Positions 10,064 to 16,357 of a DNA stretch of 20,904 nt are shown piece after piece. Source of the DNA: DASXYU01 sp036502295 (GTDB taxonomy: Bacteria; Actinomycetota; Actinomycetes; Mycobacteriales; Jatrophihabitantaceae); contig DASXYU010000027.1 of assembly GCA_036502295.1 (NCBI GenBank), forward strand, positions 1 to 20,904, given 5' to 3'. Numbering within the stretch: position 1 is the first letter of the stretch; the number at the start of each line of letters is the position of its first letter. Below the pieces are notes generated by a model, which was not told the origin of the DNA, made no database searches, and saw nothing but the letters and a program-made list of their open reading frames with translations. The translations under genes were made by a program, and so were the position numbers.

Positions 10064-10109
10064 CTTTTGGTCCTGAGTCAGGCGATACCCGGACTCGCGA
10101 CCAAAAGTT
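10062..10109. repeat. Palindromic element, left copy
   Basis: The outer arms AACTTTTGGTC (10062-10072) and GACCAAAAGTT (10099-10109) match perfectly over 11 bp; the inner GAGTC (10075-10079) pairs with GACTC (10092-10096). It is clearly related to the copy at 11021-11070: the two share AACTTTTGGTC, TGAGTCAGGCGAT, CCC and GACCAAAAGTT at matching positions. It contains the last bases of osmC and the last ten codons and stop of the DUF559 gene. T-run and A-run are placed opposite to those of an intrinsic terminator. Confidence 0.92.
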
Positions 10110-10968
10110 CAGCGATCGTGACCAGGACGTACTCGGGTCTCTCCACAATGTCCGACCACGTAAATCTCAGGACAGTCCAACCGGCTCGTATCAGCGCATT
10201 CTGCTTCGTGCGATCACGTTGAAAGCGGTCGCGTCGGTGGTAGTCGAACCCGTCGATCTCGATTGCCACGCGCTGCACGAGGAAAGCAACGTCGATGACG
10301 AATCGCTGCCCGCCAACCAGGACGCTCAAATTCGGTGCCCACCCAGTGACACCTGCGCTGCGCAGGAGCTTGTGGAGCCGCCGCTCTGACTCTGCTGCCG
10401 CACCGTCGGACATCAGCGGCAGGATGCGACGTAGTTGGGAATTGCCCCACCGTCCCGTTTGCTCGGAAAGTCGGCGCTTGACGTCGTCCTCGCCGACCCA
10501 GCCTTGCTGGACGGCGCGATCCGCAAAACGCAGCGCCTGCCCCGCCGGAAGCCATGCCATGCAGTCGAGTGCGGTCTCGACCTTCGTGGTGGTCAGCAGG
10601 CCGTATCTCTCTGTGATCGCAGAACGCGCCAGTCCAACCCGGTGAACCCGCACCCCAGGCGGCCAGTTGATCTTGCAGCGCCCCGGACGCGTGACATGGA
10701 GCAGTCGGTCGCCCGGCGCGTCCAGTTCCCAGAACGCCGCCGCGCTGACATAGCTCAGTGGGGAGCGCGTACCGAGCACTGCGAGCCAGGATGCCGACTC
10801 ACCGCTGACAGGTGCACCGGCAACCCGATACACACCTCGATGGACCGTGGATTCGAGACGGCCCGTGCGCAGTAGCTGGTCCGGTGTGGCCGCGGAAAGG
10901 CCAAGCGCGACGAACTGCCGGCGCGAGATGAGGCCGTACTGGCTACGGGCGATCGAGATCCACGACAT
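10078..10968 (-). CDS. DUF559 (Vsr-like nuclease fold) protein with AbiEi-type N-terminal domain
   Basis: A 296-residue protein. Residues 1-50 resemble the winged-helix AbiEi antitoxin-like domain (YGLISRRQFVALGL, HRGVYRVAG). Residues about 192-285 are a DUF559/Vsr-like PD-(D/E)XK domain: E193/E195, D226 in FVIDVAFL, E237 and D239 in VAIEIDGFDYH, then DRFQRDRTKQNALIRAGWTVLRFTWSDI. The expected acidic residues are present, so it could cleave DNA, but no function is proven for this common actinobacterial family. No AbiEii toxin partner is next to it, so a toxin-antitoxin role is not supported. Codon usage looks more AT-tolerant than its neighbours. The last ten codons lie inside a palindromic element, and a related palindrome lies 53 bp upstream of the start, suggesting an inserted unit. 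Confidence 0.85.
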   Translation of the reverse strand: MSWISIARSQYGLISRRQFVALGLSAATPDQLLRTGRLESTVHRGVYRVAGAPVSGESASWLAVLGTRSPLSYVSAAAFWELDAPGDRLLHVTRPGRCKINWPPGVRVHRVGLARSAITERYGLLTTTKVETALDCMAWLPAGQALRFADRAVQQGWVGEDDVKRRLSEQTGRWGNSQLRRILPLMSDGAAAESERRLHKLLRSAGVTGWAPNLSVLVGGQRFVIDVAFLVQRVAIEIDGFDYHRRDRFQRDRTKQNALIRAGWTVLRFTWSDIVERPEYVLVTIAELLVASPGIA

Positions 10969-11020
10969 GCGGGGAGCCTGCCGCAGACCGGAGAATCGTG
11001 CGTTTCGTCATCCACAGGCC

Positions 11021-11070
11021 CAACTTTTGGTCTTGAGTCAGGCGATTCCCTGACTCAAGACCAAAAGTTG
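11021..11070. repeat. Palindromic element, right copy: perfect 22-bp inverted repeat
   Basis: Left arm 11021-11042 and right arm 11049-11070 are perfect reverse complements over 22 bp around the 6-base loop CGATTC. The arm begins CAACTTTTGGTC and ends GAGTCAGG. It is a closely related copy of the element at 10062-10109. It lies 3 nt after the stop of the Trm112-like gene and 53 nt before the start of the DUF559 gene. No T tract follows on either strand, so it is not a canonical intrinsic terminator, although a hairpin this strong could still stop transcription. Confidence 0.96.
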
Positions 11071-11073
11071 GGG

Positions 11074-11247
11074 TTAGGAGCTGGGCTTGATGGCTTCGTC
11101 GAGGAGCAGGACGGGGATGCCGTCAACGATCGGGAAGACCAAGCCGCAGGACGTACAGACGAGCGTTTCGCCCTCTTGACGCAGCGGCGCGTGGTCATCG
11201 CTCGGGCAGGCCAGCAACGAGAGCAGATCGGCAGGGACAGCACTCAT
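11074..11247 (-). CDS. Trm112-like small zinc protein
   Basis: A 57-residue Trm112/YcaR-like protein. Eukaryotic Trm112 activates methyltransferases; the bacterial role is unclear. The sequence shows LLSLLACPSDDHAPL, then VCTSCGLVFPIVDGIPVLLLDEA, the usual cysteine pattern (a single Cys in ACPSD, then CTSC) and the signature PIVDGIPVLL. The ATG at 11247 overlaps the manB stop as ATGA, so it is translationally coupled to manB, as in Streptomyces, where this small gene sits beside manB. The longer frame 11055-11243 read in another phase is not real. Confidence 0.9.
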   Translation of the reverse strand: MSAVPADLLSLLACPSDDHAPLRQEGETLVCTSCGLVFPIVDGIPVLLLDEAIKPSS

Positions 11248-12617
11248 CCGCGGATCACCGCCAGCGCCTCGTCGCGGAGCGCTTCCATCTCCGACTGCGT
11301 CTTCGCCTCGACGTTCAGGCGTAGCAGCGGCTCCGTGTTCGACGCTCGGACGTTGAACCAGCCGCCCTCGGGAAACTCGATCGTGAGACCGTCGAGCTCG
11401 TCGATGCTCGCCGCACGCGGACCGAAGGTGTCCTTGATCGCCTGGATGCGGGCTGCCTGGTCGCTCACCGTCGAGTTGATCTCCCCGGAATCGGCGTAGC
11501 GCGCGTACTTCGCGGTGAGTTCCGACAACGGCGCCGCCTGCGAGCCGAGCGCGCTCAACACGTGCATCGAGGCGAGCAGTCCGGTGTCGGCGAACCAGAA
11601 GTCGCGAAAGTAGTAGTGCGCCGAGTGCTCGCCGCCGAAGACCGCGTTCGTCCTCTTCATCTCGGCCTTGATGAAGGAGTGTCCGACGCGGGTCCGCAGC
11701 GGCACGCCACCGTTCTCACGAACGATCTCGGCGACGGCCTTCGACGTGATGAGGTTGTGGATCACCGTCGAGCCGGGCGCCTTCGCCAACTCCCGCTCGG
11801 CCACGAGCGCGGCGATCGTCGACGGACTCACCGCATTGCCCTTCTCGTCGACGATGAAGCAGCGGTCGGCATCACCGTCGAACGCCAGCCCGATGTCGGC
11901 GCCCTGCTTCACAACCTCGGCCTGCAGGTCGACGATGTTCTTCGGCTCCAGCGGATTCGCTTCATGGTTCGGAAACGAGCCGTCGAGCTCGAAGTACAGC
12001 GGGACGATCGCGAGCGGCAGCGCAGCCAGCGACGCATTGCCGAGGACGACCGGAACCGTGTAGCCGCCCATCCCGTTGCCCGCATCGACGACCACCCGCA
12101 GCGGACGTATCTCGGAGAGGTCGACGAGCGAGCGGAGGTACTCGGCGTACTTGGTGAGGACGTCGACCTGCTCGACCGTGCCGACGTCCGTCGCCGGCGG
12201 CAGGCCGTTCGCGAGGTACGCCTCGGCTCGTTCGCGGATCTCGGCGAGGCCCGTGTCCTGCCCGATGGCAACCGCCTTGGAGCGACACATCTTGATGCCG
12301 TTGTACTTGGCCGGGTTGTGGCTCGCGGTGAACTGCGCGCCGGGAAGATCGAGGTCGCCGGAGGCGAAGTACATCTCGTCCGTGGAGCAGAGACCGGCCT
12401 CGACCACAGAGGCGCCGCGGTGCAGGGCCCCTTCCGCGAAGGCGCGGGCCAGACCCGGTCCGGACTCGCGCATGTCGTGTGCGGTCACGATCTTGGTCGC
12501 CTCGGTGACGTCGACGAAGGCCGCCCCGATCGCTCGCGCGATGTCCTCGTTGAGCTGGTCGGGAACGGTGCCCCGGACGTCGTAGGCCTTGATGATGGTC
12601 GAAAGGTCGATGCTCAC
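11244..12617 (-). CDS. manB: Phosphomannomutase/phosphoglucomutase
   Basis: A 457-residue alpha-D-phosphohexomutase converting mannose-6-phosphate to mannose-1-phosphate (and possibly glucose-6-phosphate to glucose-1-phosphate), between ManA and GDP-mannose synthesis. The phosphoserine loop is FTASHNP with Ser99; the metal loop is FDGDADRC (246-253); the sugar-specificity loop is GGEHSAHYYF (328-337); the phosphate-binding loop RASNTEPLLRLNVE is near residue 430. GEHSAH-type loops fit dual phosphomannomutase/phosphoglucomutase specificity. The GTG at 12617 has GGTAGG 8 nt upstream. The gene is followed by the overlapping Trm112-like gene. It corresponds to mycobacterial Rv3257c by context. 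Confidence 0.94.
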   Translation of the reverse strand: MSIDLSTIIKAYDVRGTVPDQLNEDIARAIGAAFVDVTEATKIVTAHDMRESGPGLARAFAEGALHRGASVVEAGLCSTDEMYFASGDLDLPGAQFTASHNPAKYNGIKMCRSKAVAIGQDTGLAEIRERAEAYLANGLPPATDVGTVEQVDVLTKYAEYLRSLVDLSEIRPLRVVVDAGNGMGGYTVPVVLGNASLAALPLAIVPLYFELDGSFPNHEANPLEPKNIVDLQAEVVKQGADIGLAFDGDADRCFIVDEKGNAVSPSTIAALVAERELAKAPGSTVIHNLITSKAVAEIVRENGGVPLRTRVGHSFIKAEMKRTNAVFGGEHSAHYYFRDFWFADTGLLASMHVLSALGSQAAPLSELTAKYARYADSGEINSTVSDQAARIQAIKDTFGPRAASIDELDGLTIEFPEGGWFNVRASNTEPLLRLNVEAKTQSEMEALRDEALAVIRG

Positions 12618-12643
12618 AGCGCGAGCCTACCCAGGCCCGCAGT

Positions 12644-12657
12644 GAGGGCTCGCCCTC
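12644..12657. terminator. Short hairpin between DUF3499 and manB
   Basis: GAGGG and CCCTC form a 5-bp stem around a 4-nt loop, 7 nt after the DUF3499 stop. There is no T tract. It could attenuate read-through into manB, but the stem is short and this is a weak call. Confidence 0.25.
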
Positions 12658-12664
12658 GAAACCT

Positions 12665-13024
12665 CTAGTCCAGGGAGCGGACGACGCGCAGGTGGGCGCG
12701 GCGTCCCGGCGGGACGGTGCCGTCAGCGGCCGGGGGCACGATCTCGATACCCGTGGCCTCGCGAACGGCGTCGGCGAGTGCTTCGAGGTCGTCGAACTCC
12801 TCCTCGACCTCGGGCAGCGGGAACTCGCCCTCGTGCCGCATGACCTCCCAGCCGCGCGGAACGGTGAGGCGCAGCGCGTGTTCCTGGCAGAGGTCGTAGC
12901 TGTGCGGCTCGGCGATCGTGGCAAGCGGCCCGACGACGGCGGTGAGGTCGGAATAGGCGTAGGTGAGCGTGGCAACCGCCGGACGTCCACATCCGGTCTT
13001 GCTGCAGTTGCGCGGAGCCTTCAC
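12665..13024 (-). CDS. DUF3499 family protein, predicted zinc-binding
   Basis: A 119-residue actinobacteria-specific protein of unknown function (Rv3258c/SCO3029 position). The N-terminus has NCSKTGCGRPAVATLTYAY and, further on, YDLCQEHALRLTVPRGWEV; the CxxxxC and CxxH pattern suggests a zinc site, followed by an acidic stretch EVEEEFDDLEALADAV and an Arg-rich tail. I start at the GTG at 13024, which has AGAGG 5 nt upstream; the frame is open another 12 codons, but those lack family similarity. It is divergent from the Zincin_1-family gene across 60 bp and upstream of manB on the same strand. Confidence 0.88.
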   Translation of the reverse strand: MKAPRNCSKTGCGRPAVATLTYAYSDLTAVVGPLATIAEPHSYDLCQEHALRLTVPRGWEVMRHEGEFPLPEVEEEFDDLEALADAVREATGIEIVPPAADGTVPPGRRAHLRVVRSLD

Positions 13025-13084
13025 GCTCGCCTCTCTTCTTCTGGTGTTCAAGCCGAACATTAACGCGGGGAATACGCTTGATCG

Positions 13085-13582
13085 GTGAGGAACAGGGCGC
13101 CGGGGCAGGGTGTGTCGCGGGACCCCGCACGCCGCGGCCCCACCCGGCGCGACCGGCGTGGTCGCGGAGTGCGCGGCATGCTGGCCCTGCCCGGGATCCC
13201 GCTGGCCCGCAGCCGCGCTGACGCCTTCGACGACCTCGTCCTAGATGCGGTCGAAGAGCTTGAGTCGCGCTGGACCGCTGATCTCACCGGCATCGAGTTC
13301 GCCGTCGAGGACGTGCCCCCGCCCGATCCCGGCGCCGAGTTCGATCCCGACGTCGTGATGGATCGCGGAATTCCGTTGGGACGCCTCTACCGCGATGGGG
13401 GTCCCCCCGGCAGCGAAGGCGTAGCCGCCGGGGCAGGACCGCCCGGGATCCCGCGTCCGATGATCGTCCTCTACCGGCGGCCGGTCGAGATCCGCGCCTC
13501 CGACCTGCTCGAACGCGGCGACGTCGTCTTCGCGGTCGTCGCAGAGCTGGCCGCGGAATACCTCGGAAAGGAGCTCGGATGA
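13085..13582 (+). CDS. Zincin_1 family protein, degenerate metallopeptidase
   Basis: A 165-residue member of the small metallopeptidase family typified by Rv3259/SCO3030. The N-terminus is very basic (RRDRRGRGVRGML), then FDDLVLDAVEELESRW, GIEFAVEDVPPP and IPLGRLYRDG. The position of the expected HExxH reads AELAA (153-157) within AELAAEYLG: both histidines are missing, so zinc-peptidase activity is unlikely; loss of this motif is usual in actinobacterial members. A Gly/Pro/Ala-rich insert at about residues 104-124 lies over a GC-rich hairpin. The GTG at 13085 is chosen as the first start after the divergent spacer. The stop overlaps the next gene as ATGA. Confidence 0.82.
   Translation: MRNRAPGQGVSRDPARRGPTRRDRRGRGVRGMLALPGIPLARSRADAFDDLVLDAVEELESRWTADLTGIEFAVEDVPPPDPGAEFDPDVVMDRGIPLGRLYRDGGPPGSEGVAAGAGPPGIPRPMIVLYRRPVEIRASDLLERGDVVFAVVAELAAEYLGKELG
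13405..13433. repeat. GC-rich hairpin within the Zincin_1 gene
   Basis: CCCCGGC (13405-13411) and GCCGGGG (13427-13433) form a 7-bp stem around a 15-nt loop, just after a GGGGGTCCCCC stretch at 13397-13407. It coincides with a Gly/Pro-rich insert relative to family members I remember. It resembles the GGGGGTCCCCC-type dispersed repeats of high-GC actinobacteria, but I see only one copy in this window. Confidence 0.5.
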
Positions 13583-14292
13583 GTACGTTGCCGGCGCTGT
13601 TCTACAGGCTCGTTACGACGGCCGCCGACTTCCGCGCCGTCCTTGCCGAGGAGGACCTCGCCACACCGGTGCCGAGCTGCCCCGGATGGAACCTCGGACT
13701 GCTCGGCGGCCATCTGGGCGGGGTCTACCGCTTCGCCACCGCAGGAATCGTCGACAAGGTCGCGTTGAACGTCGAGGACGCGCCCGACCTGGGCGGGCGC
13801 GAAGCCCTCCTGGAGTGGTTCGACACCGGCTGGTCTGCGGTATCGACGGCGCTGCGAGAGCACCCGTGGGATGAGGAGTGCTGGAACTTCGGGCCGAAGC
13901 CCAGGACCGTGGCGTTCTGGGTACGGCGGCAGTGCCATGAAACCGTCATACATCTCTGGGATGCATGCGTTGCGGTGGGTTCGCCGGCGCACATTGACAA
14001 GGTGATCGCGCTCGACGGTATCGATGAGGTGCTGACGATGTTTCTGCCGCGACAACTCCGTATGCAGCGCATCGCCCCGCTCGGGGATCGAGTACGCCTC
14101 GCAGTGCCCGGTGGCCCGTCCTACGTCGTCGGCGGTGAGGACGGCGCCGAGGCGAGCGCCACCATCACGGCGACGGCCGACGCACTGCTGCTCCTGCTCT
14201 ACAGGCGACTGACCGCTGAGGCCGACAGCATCATGATCAACGGTGACGAGGCCGCCGCACGGCGCGTACTTGCCACCGAGCTGACGCCCTAG
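13579..14292 (+). CDS. Maleylpyruvate isomerase-family mycothiol-dependent enzyme (DinB fold)
   Basis: A 237-residue protein of the TIGR03083/MDMPI family, four-helix DinB-like enzymes that often use mycothiol as cofactor. The metal-site histidines are visible: H45 in LLGGHLGGVYRF, and H120 and H125 with E121 in RRQCHETVIHLWDA. PSCPGWNLGLLGGHL is the typical first motif. A C-terminal domain (about 150-237) with ALLLLLYRRL follows. The substrate is unknown. The ATG at 13579 overlaps the preceding stop as ATGA, so translation is coupled. Its TAG shares a CTAG with the convergent whiB stop. Confidence 0.87.
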   Translation: MSTLPALFYRLVTTAADFRAVLAEEDLATPVPSCPGWNLGLLGGHLGGVYRFATAGIVDKVALNVEDAPDLGGREALLEWFDTGWSAVSTALREHPWDEECWNFGPKPRTVAFWVRRQCHETVIHLWDACVAVGSPAHIDKVIALDGIDEVLTMFLPRQLRMQRIAPLGDRVRLAVPGGPSYVVGGEDGAEASATITATADALLLLLYRRLTAEADSIMINGDEAAARRVLATELTP

Positions 14293-14570
14293 GACGCCGC
14301 GCGCTTGAGGCGGCGGCGCTCGCGCTCACTGAGCCCGCCCCATATGCCGAAGCGCTCGTCGTGCATGAGGGCGTAGTCAAGGCACTCGCCGCGGACCTCG
14401 CAGCCGGTGCAGATCTTCTTCGCCTCACGGGTCGAGCCGCCCTTCTCAGGGAAGAACGCCTCAGGGTCGGTCTGCGCACAGAGTGCGCGCTCCTGCCAGC
14501 TCGCCTCATCCGGCAGGCCAAACAGGTCGGTCAAATCTGCGTCATCAAGATTGCTCGACAACTCAGTCAC
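14289..14570 (-). CDS. whiB2: WhiB-family iron-sulfur transcription factor, WhiB2/WhmD type
   Basis: A 93-residue Wbl protein. Family members bind a [4Fe-4S] cluster and partner with the primary sigma factor; the WhiB2/WhmD branch is required for septation and division. Cluster cysteines are C31, C54, C57 and C63 (spacing CxxC, then CxxxxxC), followed by the turn GIWGGLSERERRRLKR at the C-terminus. The acidic N-terminus DDADLTDLFG and the position next to Rv3258c/Rv3259 homologues support WhiB2. I choose the GTG at 14570 because GGAGG lies 5 nt upstream and the length fits the family (about 87-90); an upstream extension of 28 codons is probably 5' UTR. A good promoter with an internal palindrome lies upstream. 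Confidence 0.93.
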   Translation of the reverse strand: MTELSSNLDDADLTDLFGLPDEASWQERALCAQTDPEAFFPEKGGSTREAKKICTGCEVRGECLDYALMHDERFGIWGGLSERERRRLKRAAS

Positions 14571-14624
14571 GGTGTCCTCCTCGCGGAACAGCCCCCGCTG
14601 TCTTGTCTTGCATTGCGTGCCCTC

Positions 14625-14644
14625 CAGCGACTCCGCTGTCGCTG
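14625..14644 (-). other. Hairpin in the whiB2 5' UTR
   Basis: CAGCGAC (14625-14631) and GTCGCTG (14638-14644) make a 7-bp perfect stem with a 6-nt loop. With a start site predicted near 14653, the hairpin would sit at the 5' end of a leader of about 80 nt and could affect transcript stability. A role is inferred only. Confidence 0.45.
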
Positions 14645-14659
14645 AACGACACATACGGA

Positions 14660-14689
14660 ATTACACGGGTGAAGTTCACCCTACGTCAA
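14660..14689 (-). promoter_or_regulatory. Predicted whiB2 promoter
   Basis: On the minus strand a -35 TTGACG (14684-14689) and a -10 TGTAAT (14660-14665) are separated by 18 bp, each one base from the major sigma consensus. The implied start near 14653 gives a leader of about 80 nt before the whiB2 GTG. Confidence 0.65.
14667..14681. promoter_or_regulatory. 15-bp palindrome between -35 and -10 of the whiB2 promoter
   Basis: GGGTGAA-G-TTCACCC is a perfect palindrome with a one-base centre that fills most of the 18-bp spacer. A protein bound here would block RNA polymerase, so this is a candidate repressor operator. It matches no regulator motif I can name with confidence. Confidence 0.6.
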
Positions 14690-14769
14690 CCCCGTTGGGC
14701 GAATTTACGGCGTGTCGAATCAACTTTCCCCGCCGGAGGAGGTAGCGGGATCTCTGGAAGGATGGCTGT

Positions 14770-16296
14770 ATGACCTTGCCCGACCACTCGGCGTTGCGCA
14801 CCGAAGCCCTCGGAATCCTCCAGCGGCTCGGCGCGACGCTCCCCGAGGACGGCCACGGAAGCCTCGTCGCGCGCTCCCCCGTCACCGGCGGTGAACTCGT
14901 CCGTCTCACGGCGGACACCCACGAGGACGTGGCGACGAAGGTCGGGGTCGCGCAGCAGGCGTTCCTCGCCTGGCGCGACGTGCCGGGGCCGATTCGCGGT
15001 CAGCTGGTCCGCGAACTGGGCGAGCTGCTGCGCGAGCACAAGGACGACCTCGGCTCCCTCGTCTCGATAGAGGCCGGCAAGATCCGCTCCGAAGGTCTCG
15101 GTGAGGTGCAGGAGATGATCGACATCTGTGACCTCGCCGTCGGCCAGTCGCGGCAGCTCTTCGGACTCACCATCGCCTCCGAACGACCCGGCCATCGCAT
15201 GATGGAGCAGTGGCACCCGCTCGGTGTCATCGGCGTGATCAGCGCCTTCAACTTTCCGGTCGCCGTCTGGTCGTGGAACACCGCGCTCGCATTGGTCTGC
15301 GGCGACGCCGTGGTGTGGAAGCCGTCGGAGAAGACGTTGCTGTCGGCGATCGCGTGCCAGGCCGTCCTCACGGAGGCCTGCCGTCGCGTGGGCGCACCCG
15401 CCGGACTTGGCCAACTTCTCCTCGGCCTCGCCGAGGTGGGTGAGGCGCTCGTGGACGATGAGCGGGTCGCCCTGGTGAGCGCCACCGGATCGACCCGGAT
15501 GGGACGCGCGGTCGCACCGCGAGTCGCCGGCCGCTTCGGGCGCCTGCTCCTCGAACTGGGCGGCAACAACGCGGCCATCGTCGCGCCCTCGGCGGATCTC
15601 GACCTCGCCGTCCGCGGCATCGTCTTCTCCGCCGCGGGCACCGCCGGACAGCGCTGCACCACGCTGCGCCGCGTCATCGCGCACACCTCGATCGCCGACG
15701 AGCTCGTGGCGCGACTCAAGGCCGCCTACGCCTCGCTGCCGATCGGCTCTCCACTGGAGCAGGGCACCCTCGTCGGACCGCTCATCGATGAGGCGGCCTA
15801 CGCCGGCTATGCCAACGCGATCGAGAAGGCCCGGGCGGACGGTGGGGAACTCGTCGTCGGTGGATCGCGCGTCCTCACCGAGGACGGACCCGCGGCCTAC
15901 TACGTGCAGCCCGCGATCATCAGCATGCCGCTGCAGAGCGAGGTCGTGCAGACCGAGACCTTCGCCCCGATCCTCTACGTCCTCACCTATGACGACTTCG
16001 ACGAGGCGATCGCGCTGCAGAACGGGGTGCCGCAGGGGCTGTCGTCCTCGCTGTTCAGTACCGACGTCCGTGAGGCCGAACGTTTCACTGCCGCCGCCGG
16101 TTCGGACTGCGGCATCGCGAACGTGAACCTCGGCCCGTCGGGCGCGGAGATCGGCGGCGCCTTCGGCGGCGAGAAGGCCACCGGTGGAGGACGCGAATCG
16201 GGTTCGGACGCGTGGAGGGCCTACATGCGCCGCAGCACGAACACGATCAACTACTCAAGCGAGTTGCCCCTCGCCCAAGGCGTCGAGTTCCTCTGA
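14770..16296 (+). CDS. amaB: ALDH7-type aldehyde dehydrogenase, probable L-aminoadipate-semialdehyde dehydrogenase
   Basis: A 508-residue NAD(P)-dependent aldehyde dehydrogenase. The closest family is ALDH7A1/AmaB/Pcd, which oxidises alpha-aminoadipate semialdehyde in lysine breakdown. Key parts: SAFNFPVAVWSWN with N161, WKPSEKT (183-189), general base E262 in LLLELGGNN, catalytic C296 in AGQRCTT, and a C-terminal GGGRESGSDAWRAYMRRSTNTIN tract typical of ALDH7. The ATG at 14770 has GGAAGG 8 nt upstream. No lysine aminotransferase (lat) or AsnC-type regulator is nearby in this window, so the lysine assignment rests on the family alone. A palindrome follows its stop. Confidence 0.87.
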   Translation: MTLPDHSALRTEALGILQRLGATLPEDGHGSLVARSPVTGGELVRLTADTHEDVATKVGVAQQAFLAWRDVPGPIRGQLVRELGELLREHKDDLGSLVSIEAGKIRSEGLGEVQEMIDICDLAVGQSRQLFGLTIASERPGHRMMEQWHPLGVIGVISAFNFPVAVWSWNTALALVCGDAVVWKPSEKTLLSAIACQAVLTEACRRVGAPAGLGQLLLGLAEVGEALVDDERVALVSATGSTRMGRAVAPRVAGRFGRLLLELGGNNAAIVAPSADLDLAVRGIVFSAAGTAGQRCTTLRRVIAHTSIADELVARLKAAYASLPIGSPLEQGTLVGPLIDEAAYAGYANAIEKARADGGELVVGGSRVLTEDGPAAYYVQPAIISMPLQSEVVQTETFAPILYVLTYDDFDEAIALQNGVPQGLSSSLFSTDVREAERFTAAAGSDCGIANVNLGPSGAEIGGAFGGEKATGGGRESGSDAWRAYMRRSTNTINYSSELPLAQGVEFL

Positions 16297-16303
16297 CCCG
16301 CTT

Positions 16304-16353
16304 CGAAGATTGGCGCGTAATCCCCGGACATGGGCAATCGCGGCCAATCTTCG
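16304..16353. terminator. Palindrome between convergent amaB and transglutaminase-like genes
   Basis: CGAAGATTGGC (16304-16314) and GCCAATCTTCG (16343-16353) are perfect 11-bp arms; the inner bases also pair imperfectly if a one-base gap is allowed. It fills nearly all of the 61-bp convergent spacer and has no T tract. It probably acts as a bidirectional terminator. The sequence is unrelated to the palindromes at 10062 and 11021. Confidence 0.55.
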
Positions 16354-16357
16354 GCGG

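Noticed and set aside
10078..10968. Reading the DUF559 gene as the antitoxin of an AbiE toxin-antitoxin pair
   Set aside because: No AbiEii nucleotidyltransferase gene is adjacent, and the C-terminus is a nuclease-like domain rather than an AbiEi C-terminal domain.
11021..11070. CRISPR array or insertion-sequence ends
   Set aside because: Only two copies about 960 bp apart with no regular spacers, and no transposase or Cas gene; the enclosed gene is DUF559.
11055..11243. 62-codon minus-strand frame over the Trm112-like gene
   Set aside because: It is in another phase and lacks motifs; the 57-residue frame 11074-11247 has the clear Trm112-like pattern and an ATGA overlap with manB.
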